Source: Candidatus Woesearchaeota archaeon (GTDB lineage: Archaea > Nanobdellota > Nanobdellia > Woesearchaeales > UBA11576). From it: a stretch of 41,728 bases of DNA. The notes beneath the pieces are model-generated. The model was not told the origin of the DNA and did not search any database. It saw only the letters and a list, made by a program, of their open reading frames with translations. Shown here piece by piece: positions 26,539 through 35,607 of this stretch. Made by a program: the position numbers and the translations under genes. Location of the stretch: contig JABMQF010000054.1 of assembly GCA_013203345.1 (NCBI GenBank), forward strand, positions 1-41,728. The letters are read 5' to 3'. The stretch's first letter is position 1; each line of letters starts with the position of its first letter.

Positions 26539-27531
26539 CTATCCAGAATCAGTATCCATAAAGCCTGAAGAAATCGCTTCTACACCACACAGGCATCTGT
26601 TGTTGTGTTTTGTGCTGCAGTATTCAAAGCTGCCTTCGCAGGTTATCCATGCTCCGTTGCCTTTGTCGCAGGTATTCCTTTTCTTGTTGCAGTTGTCTGG
26701 CATCATGTAGCAGGGAACAATTCTTCCAAGGTGTGAACACCAGTATTTTGACGTGCCATCCCCTAATGTTTTTGTTGGAAATTCGATAAGTGTTGAGTTG
26801 CCGCATTCGCAGCCTCCATATATCATCGAACATTCTTCAAAGCTGCTCTTGCAGGTTATTGCTGATTCTGCAACTTCTCCACTGATTGTGATCTGTTGGC
26901 TTCTGCATATGTATGTGCCTGTGTCGCATTCATCACTTAATGTTTCTATATCAGGATCAGCATCTACAGAATCTTGGGAGTTATATTCTGTGCCGCATAC
27001 GCATTCTTGGAATGAGTGTGCACAGTCCTCATATCTTCCTCTGCAGACAATCTTTTCATCTCCATCCATACAGTCATGAGATTCATATTCGCAGACAGAC
27101 ATCTTGAGCATATCTGTTTCTCCATCAAGTGTTTCTATATAGTCTGTTGTATAGTCTGTTGTATAATCTATTGTGTAATCATAATTATGATCAGAATCAT
27201 TATTTTTGCTGTCAGAATCATAAACCTGATTATTTGATTCATCTTCTTCAGTCATGAATTCATCTGCGCATTTGATTATTCTGCACGCGCGGAATTTTTC
27301 CCTGCATTCCATGAAATTTAGAGGGCAGTAAATATCTCCAAGAGTCTTTCCAAGACAGACCACAACTCCACAGTCTAATTCTGCTACATCTTCTTCTGTA
27401 TAGAATGCTGTTGGTTTGGCAGGGAGTAATTTTGTTATGGTGTCACCTGTTATGATGTTTTTTCTATCGTCATTTATTGTGGCACATCCTGTAAGGAGCA
27501 GTGCCAGGATTAATATCATCACTTTTTTCAT
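26539..27531 (-). CDS. Cys-rich repeat lipoprotein-like protein
   Basis: N-terminal MKKVMILILALLLTGCAT lipobox; recurring C..C..x(E)xCxxxxxxCxCG units. Confidence 0.6.
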   Translation of the reverse strand: MKKVMILILALLLTGCATINDDRKNIITGDTITKLLPAKPTAFYTEEDVAELDCGVVVCLGKTLGDIYCPLNFMECREKFRACRIIKCADEFMTEEDESNNQVYDSDSKNNDSDHNYDYTIDYTTDYTTDYIETLDGETDMLKMSVCEYESHDCMDGDEKIVCRGRYEDCAHSFQECVCGTEYNSQDSVDADPDIETLSDECDTGTYICRSQQITISGEVAESAITCKSSFEECSMIYGGCECGNSTLIEFPTKTLGDGTSKYWCSHLGRIVPCYMMPDNCNKKRNTCDKGNGAWITCEGSFEYCSTKHNNRCLCGVEAISSGFMDTDSG

Positions 27532-27657
27532 TGGATTGCCTATGTATGCTGTTTTTATAGGGTCTTATTATACTTTTCGTGACAAAACTCATTTGTTCTG
27601 CTTTGTTTTTAAACCCCTGAGGATATATTTTTAAATGTGTTTATAATCCTTATAATT

Positions 27658-28365
27658 ATGTCACAGAGAGTACAGAAGATAATAGCAAACGCAGGGGTAT
27701 GCTCAAGGCGGAAAGCTGAGGACCTTATAGAGCAGGGAAGGGTATCTGTAAATGGTAAGGTTATCACTATAGGTAGCAAGGCTGATCTTTTCACTGATGT
27801 TATATTAGTTGATGAAAAGAAATTACCTAAGCCGCCAAAGATATATCTTGCTTTCAACAAACCGCCTGATTGCCTTACAACATTGGATGATCCTAAAGGC
27901 AGGAAGACAATTCTTGATTATGTTAAACTAAATTATCGTATAATTCCTGTGGGTCGTCTTGACTTCCTGACACAAGGTCTCCTTCTTCTTACCAATGATG
28001 GTGATTTTGCTAACCATGTGATGCATCCTAGGTATGAGGTGAAGAAATCATATCTCGTATTTCTGGACAAGCGTTTTTCTAGTAAGGACCTTGAGTTGAT
28101 AAGGAAGGGTGTGGATATTGGAGATGTGATTACTAAGCCAGCTAATGCAAAGTTTGCTTCGCCTGCACAGGATGTGGTGGAGATAACATTACATGAAGGT
28201 CAGAATCGTATAGTTCGCAGGATGATGAAGATGCTAGGTTATAGTGTGAAGCGTCTGATTAGGACTCGTGTAGGTCCTGTTGAACTGGGTAATCTTGCAC
28301 AGGGCAAGCAAAGGAATCTTACGCAGGAGGAGATTGAAAAGATACTCTCAAAATCCACTTCTTGA
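27658..28365 (+). CDS. RsuA/RluB/RluF-family pseudouridine synthase
   Basis: S4 domain RVQKIIANAGVCSRRKAEDLIEQGRVSVNG, IPVGRLDFLTQGLLLLTNDG, QNRIVRRMMKMLGYSVKRLIRTRVGPVELGNL. Confidence 0.93.
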   Translation: MSQRVQKIIANAGVCSRRKAEDLIEQGRVSVNGKVITIGSKADLFTDVILVDEKKLPKPPKIYLAFNKPPDCLTTLDDPKGRKTILDYVKLNYRIIPVGRLDFLTQGLLLLTNDGDFANHVMHPRYEVKKSYLVFLDKRFSSKDLELIRKGVDIGDVITKPANAKFASPAQDVVEITLHEGQNRIVRRMMKMLGYSVKRLIRTRVGPVELGNLAQGKQRNLTQEEIEKILSKSTS

Positions 28366-28387
28366 TTACTATTTCAATGGAACTATG

Positions 28388-28525
28388 TCGGAAATGCTAT
28401 TGAAAACCGCGCATTTCAGTGCGCGGATGAGCATTTCCGAGCATCCTAAAAATCCTCCTGTGAAAGAAAGTAAACATTCAAATTCTACCCTTTAGGGTGG
28501 AGTAGAGAACTTTCGGCGGATTTTT
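28388..28525. ncRNA. Candidate structured RNA / composite hairpin region
   Basis: Hairpin 1: TCGGAAATGCT/AGCATTTCCGA (11 bp) enclosing CCGCGCA/TGCGCGG (7 bp). Hairpin 2: AAAAATCC/GGATTTTT, GAAAGT/ACTTTC, ATTCTACCC-TTTA-GGGTGGAGT (two G-U pairs). Confidence 0.55.
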
Positions 28526-28584
28526 ATGATATAATCTTTAAACTTCTTTTTTTTAATCACATAGAATGACCGAAAAGAACACGT

Positions 28585-28707
28585 TTTCCCGTCAAGGGAA
28601 TGAATAGAAATGCATCATTCCCGTCGAGGGAATGAATAGGAACTCATCATTCCTATTGAGGGAATGAATAGAAACTCATCATTCCTATAAAGGGAATGAA
28701 TCACCCC
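28585..28707. repeat. Four tandem ~32-bp units, each an imperfect palindrome TCATTCCC-N5-GGGAATGA
   Basis: Units begin at 28585, 28617, 28649 and 28681; consensus ATTCCYRTYGAGGGAATGAATAGAAACTCATC. Confidence 0.9.
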
Positions 28708-28917
28708 TTTTTTTCTTACAGAATACAGTCAGTGCAGCAACTTAATATGTATTTGTTGTTTGGGTAATACATGTTGGGAAGTATATTCTTTACATTAGAA
28801 AGCGCATATAACAACTATATAATATAATTATTATTATTAACTTTGCCGTGAATAATATTGGAGAAAATACATTAGAAACTTTTAAATATCATTTTTTCTA
28901 ACCCCTCTTTGATCAGC

Positions 28918-30195
28918 ATGAATGGACACTGCCAAAACCAGAGACAATCCCGAGGTCAACTGGGAATCCTCAGTTGTCGTGCAGGCGAACCATTCAGCAA
29001 ACTTCTTTTGGCTGCACTGAAACAGAGATACAAAGAGGAAGGTTGTGTCAATGGCGGGCCTATTATGCTCGAGGCGGAAGAGCTCCATTTTGGCAATACA
29101 GAGCTCAAGACAGAGATTATGCAAAGTGTGAGAGGTATGGACCTCTATGTTGTGCAGGATGTTGAGAACAAGGAATATGATAAAGCGCAGTTCAGGGACC
29201 ACATCCCTCTGCACAGGATTGATCTTCCTTTTCCTATACCTGAAGGTGTGGATCCCAACATGTTAGTGGAGGTGCAAAGGCCTTATTCTGTTGATGAGAA
29301 CCTCAGGGCATTGCTTACTGCTATTGATTCTGCGAAAAGGGCGGACGCGCATTATGTTTCAGCTGTATTGCCGACATTCCCTTATGGGCGGCAGGACAAG
29401 GCGATATCAAGGGAATGCATAACAGCATCCAGGATTGCGCAGAACATCGAGGCGCATAAAGCAGACAGAGTATTGACGCTGGACATACATAACTCCGCAA
29501 TTGCAGGATTTTTCAGGGATATCCCGTGTGAGACTCTTCATTCTTCAAAAGTCATAATGGCTTATATTGGAGAGCATCTTGATCTGGAAAATCTTGTGGT
29601 TGTGTCGCCTGATGAAGGGGGGATAGCCCGAGCAAACTATTTTGCCAAGAGGCTTGGAAGAAAGCTTGCTATGGGATACAAAAGAAGGGACTACACCAAG
29701 GCGAGCGTTGTCGAAGAATTCAGGATACTGGGAGATGTTGTAAGGAGACACAGGACCTTGGAAGACCAGATCAGTGCCATAGATGATGTACTGAAGGACG
29801 GTGTTCCGGGAATAAGTCCTTCAGACGCTTTGCAAAAAATCTATGAGATACTGGAGATTAAAGCAGAAGGCCTTGATGTCCTTTATATTGATGACATGAT
29901 TGCAACAGCAGGATCTCTTGTGAAAGGTGTATTGAAGGTGCATGAGCTGGGGGCGAAAAGTGTCTGGTTTGCGTGCGCATTGCCGTTATTCACACATCCC
30001 GCATTAGAGCGGATTGATGATTTGTATTCAAGAGGGTTGCTTCAAGGGGTGATAGGGACCAATGCGGTGTTCCACCATTCTGAAGAATTCAAGAAAGCAC
30101 ATCCCTGGTATCATGAGGTGCCTGTTGAAAGATACTTTGCAGACGCAATGTACAACATAAACCATTACTTTTCTATAAGCGAACTTCTTAAATAA
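28918..30195 (+). CDS. prs: ribose-phosphate pyrophosphokinase (PRPP synthetase)
   Basis: YGRQDKAISRECITASRIAQNIE, DIHNSAIAGFF, VVVSPDEGGIARANYFAKRLG, VLYIDDMIATAGSLVKG; ATG at 28918 preferred over the TTG at 28909. Confidence 0.92.
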   Translation: MNGHCQNQRQSRGQLGILSCRAGEPFSKLLLAALKQRYKEEGCVNGGPIMLEAEELHFGNTELKTEIMQSVRGMDLYVVQDVENKEYDKAQFRDHIPLHRIDLPFPIPEGVDPNMLVEVQRPYSVDENLRALLTAIDSAKRADAHYVSAVLPTFPYGRQDKAISRECITASRIAQNIEAHKADRVLTLDIHNSAIAGFFRDIPCETLHSSKVIMAYIGEHLDLENLVVVSPDEGGIARANYFAKRLGRKLAMGYKRRDYTKASVVEEFRILGDVVRRHRTLEDQISAIDDVLKDGVPGISPSDALQKIYEILEIKAEGLDVLYIDDMIATAGSLVKGVLKVHELGAKSVWFACALPLFTHPALERIDDLYSRGLLQGVIGTNAVFHHSEEFKKAHPWYHEVPVERYFADAMYNINHYFSISELLK

Positions 30196-30212
30196 AATAA
30201 AAAATAAAAAAA

Positions 30213-31518
30213 CTAATGCTTGAAATACCTCACTCCTGTGTGGATGAGTGTTGCTCCTTTCTCGTTGGCCCTGGCGATTACTTCAGCATCCCCCTTGGAT
30301 CCTCCAGGTGAGATGACATTCCTGACACCTGTGTCAAGCACCTCATCAAGCCCGTCAGGCTTTGGGAAGAACGCGTCAGATGTCACGATGACATTAGGAC
30401 TTCCGAGCTGGTCCTTGACATACCTGTCCTCTTCAATCCTGTACCCGAGGGCGAAATGCTTCAGACTGCCTTCGTCTATACTTGCCATCTGGACCTGCTG
30501 CCATGCTGCTTCCCACTTTCTTCCTTTCACATCAATGCCTTCATCCTCTATCATCTGCTTTCCATGAAGCCTGTAGAATTCCCTCTGAAGGTTCTCAATG
30601 GATTTACTTCCTGCGAGCATCGCTGCGTCTTTCCTGTTTGGCTGGCCAGCACCCATGCCGAGTATCTGGTAGCATCCTGGCGCGTATTCCCTCGCTATCA
30701 CGATTGCGTTGGACTTGATGCCTTTCGCTGCTGTTATACCGAAGGCATAGAGTCCTGCTTTTTCTGCTGATGGGGAGCGTTCACTGACCACGCCGACCAT
30801 GAGATTCTTGCCTGAATTGTCGCAATGCATAAGCTCAGCAGGCCTGAAGAGGTCTAAGATTTCCTTTGCGAGGCTTATCATCGGTGTATTTTCATTCGTA
30901 AGCCAGCCGAAACGCGTATTTTTCACAGAATAATACTCAGGGGTTTGCCTGTTTATCCCGTCGGTGACAACAACCTTCAATGTCCTTGAATAAGTGGGAT
31001 CTTCCGCTTTCTTCTTTGCATCATGCGCCTTGAGCTCGTCGATCGCTTTTCCCTCTACATCAGGCACGAACAGCACATCGATTGTCCTGTTGTTCACCAT
31101 CTTGGCGATCTCCAGAGTCAATGGCATTGTCGAGGCGATGACGCTGCCCATCGCAGACATGGTATCGCCTTGCCCATGCCCTTAGAAATGCCCGTCCCAG
31201 CGGAGAGTATTCCTTCTTCGCCACAGCAGGGTCAATGATCAGATCCTCAACATCGACATGTGTTGCCATGCCGCAAGGGTTTGTGTGCTTGAGGACTGCA
31301 AACGCAGGCTCACCGACAAGTTGGCTGGCGAGCAGCACGGCATTATCGCCGTCTTCAATGTTGTTGGAGCCCAGTGCGTCGCCATGCACAACCTCGAGGC
31401 TGTCCGAGTCATCATCACGCACAAGATACGCCTTCTCATTATGGTTTTTACCATACTTGCCGAGCTTCTCAGCCTTGTTTCCAGTCATTTTTTCCAGATT
31501 CGCGATTATATCAGTCAT
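30213..31518 (-). pseudogene. purH: AICAR transformylase (PurH C-terminal domain), interrupted by a 1-nt frameshift
   Basis: ORF 31060..31518 (LKHTNPCGMATHV..SPLGRAFLRAWA) continues in another frame as GDTMSAMGSVIASTMPLTLEIAK.. (ORF 30213..31160); extra A near 31170. Confidence 0.8.
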
Positions 31519-32231
31519 TTTTTGTCAACCTCTCCCCTATTGTGCACTGTTTTGTAGCATGCACGTATTGCTTTAGGAGTCACATCTGCAAAATAATCTG
31601 CGATGGCTGTGTTGTATGATGCGACGTGGTCAAATGCTTTTTTCATGCAGTGCAGCCTGAAATCAAGGCTTGTCCTTCCGTTGTTCTCTTTCAATTCTTC
31701 TAGAAAATGTGTATAGTCTTCAGGGTCGACAATGGAGACACATCTGATGAAGTTCTTTGCCGCTTCCCTTATCATGTTCGGGCCGCCGATATCGATGTTT
31801 CCTCTTGCTTTCTCAGGTTGTCCATAGTTTTTGATCACAACATTCTGGAATGGGTAGAGATTACCAATCACGACGTCAATAGGTATCACACCTTCCTGCT
31901 TCAGATCATTCTGATGCGATTCGCAATATGTCTCTGAAAGAAGCGCGAGTGATTTTTCCCTTGACAATGTTTTTACAAGGCCGCCTTCTGTTTCTGGAGC
32001 GCCTGTGAATTTCTCAATAGGCATAACATAATCGTCTGCACTATGTCCACCATCTTCTAAGATATTCTTTATTGCGCCATATGTCCCGCCAGTGGATACA
32101 AACTGGACACCCGAACAATGTTCAATCACTCCAGGCACAAGCGCCTCGAGACCTGACTTGTTAAATACACTTGCCAGGATAACATTCACTGGAACAAGAT
32201 CATCAATTTCAGTAACTTCTCTTATTGACAT
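31515..32231 (-). CDS. IMP cyclohydrolase (PurH N-terminal MGS-like domain) as a separate gene
   Basis: NVILASVFNKSGLEALVPGVIEHCSGVQFVSTGGTYGAIKN..GGLVKTLSREKSLALL..VVIGNLYPF..IDIGGPNMIREAAKNF. Confidence 0.9.
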   Translation of the reverse strand: MSIREVTEIDDLVPVNVILASVFNKSGLEALVPGVIEHCSGVQFVSTGGTYGAIKNILEDGGHSADDYVMPIEKFTGAPETEGGLVKTLSREKSLALLSETYCESHQNDLKQEGVIPIDVVIGNLYPFQNVVIKNYGQPEKARGNIDIGGPNMIREAAKNFIRCVSIVDPEDYTHFLEELKENNGRTSLDFRLHCMKKAFDHVASYNTAIADYFADVTPKAIRACYKTVHNRGEVDKK

Positions 32232-32251
32232 TTATTTTACCTCCTTGGTTC

Positions 32252-34051
32252 TTATACTGCTTTTTGGGTATACTCCCTTCTGATGTTGATCAGGTTATCA
32301 CTTTCCTTGCCATTGCCTATCGAGATGACCTCTGATCCTGTGGTGTGTTCGATAACACCTATAAACTTCTTGAGCTGTTCAGGCAGGGGTGAGTCAGGAT
32401 CGCGTTTGTTTGACGCTATAGGGCTGTCTTTCCAGCCATCCATCACTTTCATGATAGGGTGGCAGTACTTCAGGACCTGCTCTGTCGGCATCTGTTCACC
32501 AGGGCGTATGATATCTCCATTCTTATACATCTTGCCGTTGGATTCCATCGCAACGACCTTATCATCATGGTATACATAACCTACAACTACAGCAACCTTG
32601 TCGCAGTCGTCAAGACGGTCAACAGCAGATATGGACAGGTAATCGCCCTGCACATCGTTGACCTCATAGTGCATCACGCAGTCAAAGAAGCCAAGCACTC
32701 TCGGTTTCTGTGTCGTGGCCCCTTTCTCTCCGAACTTCCTTGACCAGGTTATTGCAAGTGCTTCATTAACAAGCAGCTCTGTTCCGTCAGTATCTGTGTA
32801 TACTGCAGGACTGAATACACCATTGTCCTGTATTGAACTGAAGTATAACTTTTCTATTTCTTCTGTCTTCTCACACTTTCCCACCAGTTTATCAAGTGTG
32901 TCTATCCCCTGATCAGAGAACCATGTCTGCGGGACAAGTCCGATCACGTTAGAACCTATTCCGACACGGGAAGCAGGGACTTTACCAATGTTGATTACAG
33001 CAGTCTTGTGCTTCCTCAAATTGTATGCTGCTGATGCTATTGTTCCGTCAGCGCTTGTGCTTGCAGAGGTTGCAGAACCCCAGTGTTTCTCATTCTCATT
33101 TCCCAGACAGTAAGACTGCGCGCACTCAATAAGACCTTTTTGTCCATTGTTAAGGCCGCGCCGGAACATGTACCTGGTATCAGCTCGTCTGGGAAAATCA
33201 TTATTATTCAGCACAAAATGGTCATAGAGATCAACGAGGAATTCAACCTTGTCACCCGCGGATTTTCCTACCTTCGCAAAGCCAAGAACATGGTCGGGGA
33301 AGCGCTTGATGCCTCCTGCATTCATCGCCTCAACTCTGTCGATGACATCTGTTTCATCAAGGCCCTCACCCATCAGGAAATTCGAATACTCTTTCAGCTC
33401 TTTCCTGAGCCTATTGACCATGACATCCCTTGGGCCGACAAGGTGATCCATTCGGATGCCTCTCTTCCTGACCTTGGCTGAATGGACTTCTGAGATCCCT
33501 TTCAGTGTGGAAGCGTTATCAGGCTTGCTCAGGAAATCCAAAAGCTTGTGCTGCGGGAGGGTTATGTATGTATTGCCGATAAAAAGATTGTCATAGGGTA
33601 TGTTATTTTCCAAAAGCTTGCTGATCTCATTTTCCATGAAACTTACAGGATCCATGACGCACTCAGGTCCTATCAGGCATTTCTTTCCAGGGACCATGAT
33701 GCCAGACGGCATGAGGTGGAATATGTAATCGACGCCATTTATTGTAACAGTGTGGCCTGCGTTCTCCCCTGAATTTGCGCGCAGGAGCATCATGATATCA
33801 GGATGGCGTGCGATAGCGTCGACAAGCTTTCCCTTGCCTTCATCACCAAAGAAAGCGCCGGAGACAACAATCACCTTGTTCTCTTCAATGATAGGATAAA
33901 GGATGTTCTCCATGCTGTCGACAAGATAGTCAACATCAGGCACCATGTCAAGCTCAGGGATAAGGGGGATGTCCTTGATTCCGTCAAAGATATGTGTTTC
34001 GCGTTCCAGTCTTTCTTCGAGTAGCATCATATTTCCTTCACCTTTATTCAT
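32252..34051 (-). CDS. purA: adenylosuccinate synthetase, enlarged (599 aa)
   Basis: GDEGKGKLVDAIARH, NAGHTVTINGVDYIFHLMPSGI, KCLIGPECVMDP, WGSATSASTSADGTIASAAYN. Confidence 0.82.
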   Translation of the reverse strand: MNKGEGNMMLLEERLERETHIFDGIKDIPLIPELDMVPDVDYLVDSMENILYPIIEENKVIVVSGAFFGDEGKGKLVDAIARHPDIMMLLRANSGENAGHTVTINGVDYIFHLMPSGIMVPGKKCLIGPECVMDPVSFMENEISKLLENNIPYDNLFIGNTYITLPQHKLLDFLSKPDNASTLKGISEVHSAKVRKRGIRMDHLVGPRDVMVNRLRKELKEYSNFLMGEGLDETDVIDRVEAMNAGGIKRFPDHVLGFAKVGKSAGDKVEFLVDLYDHFVLNNNDFPRRADTRYMFRRGLNNGQKGLIECAQSYCLGNENEKHWGSATSASTSADGTIASAAYNLRKHKTAVINIGKVPASRVGIGSNVIGLVPQTWFSDQGIDTLDKLVGKCEKTEEIEKLYFSSIQDNGVFSPAVYTDTDGTELLVNEALAITWSRKFGEKGATTQKPRVLGFFDCVMHYEVNDVQGDYLSISAVDRLDDCDKVAVVVGYVYHDDKVVAMESNGKMYKNGDIIRPGEQMPTEQVLKYCHPIMKVMDGWKDSPIASNKRDPDSPLPEQLKKFIGVIEHTTGSEVISIGNGKESDNLINIRREYTQKAV

Positions 34052-35604
34052 CCTTGTTTTATCTCAGTAACATCATGCACCTTGCCTTCATCACGCGAGG
34101 ATTCTGATATCAGCTCAAGGCTTCCATTTGATTGCTCCCTGAGATGTTGTATGTTCAGGGCGCCCATGCTTGTCATTGTGGCGCGTATCTTTGCAGAAAG
34201 GTCCTTGAGGTTCTTGTCGACATGGCCTGCGTAAGGGACGTATGCCACAACGCCTTCCTCGAACTCTGTCTGTCCATATCTCTTATTCAGCCACTCCTTT
34301 GCCCTGGAGGAGCCTTCCCCCCAGTACTCTTTGTACATATTGCCTTCTCGTTCAATAAGTTCAGGAGGGGATTCGTGGCAGGTTGCAAAGTATTTTCCCA
34401 TCATCACGAGATCAGCACCCATTGCAAGGGCGACAGAGATGTCTTTGCCTGTCGCGATTCCACCGTCAGAGATGAGCGGTATGTATGTGCCTGTCTTTTT
34501 ATGGTACTTGTCACGCGCTTCTGCTATTACAAAGGTTGCTGTTGCCTGGCCGCGTCCAGTGCCTTTCTGCTCCTGTGTGATACAGATCGAGCCGCCACCC
34601 ATGCCAAGCTTGACAGCATCAGCGCCACTTTCGACAAGATAAAGGAATGCTTCATCGCTGATGACATTGCCTGCGACAACAGGGACCTTAAAATTGTCCT
34701 TGATGAACCTTATCGTGTCGCGCATGTATTCGCTGTACCCGTCAGAAGAGTCAATGAATATCACATCAGCTCCTGCTTCTACCACTGCGGGAACTCGTGT
34801 CTCATAGTCGTGCGTGTTCACTGCTGCGCCGACGAGATACCTTTTTCCCGGATCCAATACTGAATCAGGAAAATCCTGGTGAGCCTTGAGGTCCTTGTGG
34901 AACACCATGAACTTCAGCGTCCCATCCTTGTTTACTATGGGGATGAACTTCTGGTAGAACTCCTCGAGTATCTCGTTTGCCTCATCTAGTGTGATGTTGG
35001 ATTCGCCGTGATAGACATAATCATTGACTGCCCGGATTATGTCTTGATCCTCGCTGTTTTCAGCCCTTAGTTCATGGACAATATCCTCAAGAGGCCTTTG
35101 GATGAATTTCCGCATGAACTCCTCTGACTTCACGCTTGATGGTAGGTTAATAGGGATAGGACCCTCTATGAGGCCCAGGAGTCTTCCATACTTATCTTTG
35201 TTGCCGTCGACAACAGGGATTGTGTTGTACCCTGTGCTTGATATCATGTCAGATACTTCTCTTAATGTTGTTGTTGGGTTGACCACCTCGAGGTTACTGA
35301 CAAAACCTGCCCTGGCGCGCTTGACAGCCTTTATCATCTTTGCTTCATCCTCTATGTTCTGTGAGCAGAATATGACTCCCATTCCGCCTTGCTGCGCGAG
35401 TGCAACAGACATGTCAGGTCCTGTCACTGACTGCATCGCAGCGCTGACAACTGGCAGCTTCAGCGTGAGGCCTTCATATTCGTCCTTGTCCTTTGTAAGT
35501 TTGGCAGAGAGGTCAATCCTGTCAGAAGTCATTCCTGTGGGTGTGAGCCTAGGGATGAACCTGAACTCTGCCAGTGTCCTTGAAATATGATCTGTCAATT
35601 CCAT
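34048..35604 (-). CDS. guaB: inosine-5'-monophosphate dehydrogenase with CBS-containing insert
   Basis: PVVSAAMQSVTGPDMSVALAQQGGMGVIF, VIFIDSSDGYSEYMRDTIRFIK, VVAGNVISDEAFLYLVESGADAVKLGMGGGSICITQEQKGTGRGQATA, LISDGGIATGKDISVALAMGADLVMMGKYF. Confidence 0.94.
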   Translation of the reverse strand: MELTDHISRTLAEFRFIPRLTPTGMTSDRIDLSAKLTKDKDEYEGLTLKLPVVSAAMQSVTGPDMSVALAQQGGMGVIFCSQNIEDEAKMIKAVKRARAGFVSNLEVVNPTTTLREVSDMISSTGYNTIPVVDGNKDKYGRLLGLIEGPIPINLPSSVKSEEFMRKFIQRPLEDIVHELRAENSEDQDIIRAVNDYVYHGESNITLDEANEILEEFYQKFIPIVNKDGTLKFMVFHKDLKAHQDFPDSVLDPGKRYLVGAAVNTHDYETRVPAVVEAGADVIFIDSSDGYSEYMRDTIRFIKDNFKVPVVAGNVISDEAFLYLVESGADAVKLGMGGGSICITQEQKGTGRGQATATFVIAEARDKYHKKTGTYIPLISDGGIATGKDISVALAMGADLVMMGKYFATCHESPPELIEREGNMYKEYWGEGSSRAKEWLNKRYGQTEFEEGVVAYVPYAGHVDKNLKDLSAKIRATMTSMGALNIQHLREQSNGSLELISESSRDEGKVHDVTEIKQG

Positions 35605-35607
35605 CTT

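Noticed and set aside
28585-28707. CRISPR array
   Set aside because: Units are directly contiguous with no unique spacers, and no cas genes are nearby.
32252-34051. Possible PurZ (Z-genome 2-aminoadenylosuccinate synthetase)
   Set aside because: The GDEGKGK motif keeps the catalytic Asp typical of PurA, and no other Z-genome genes are present.
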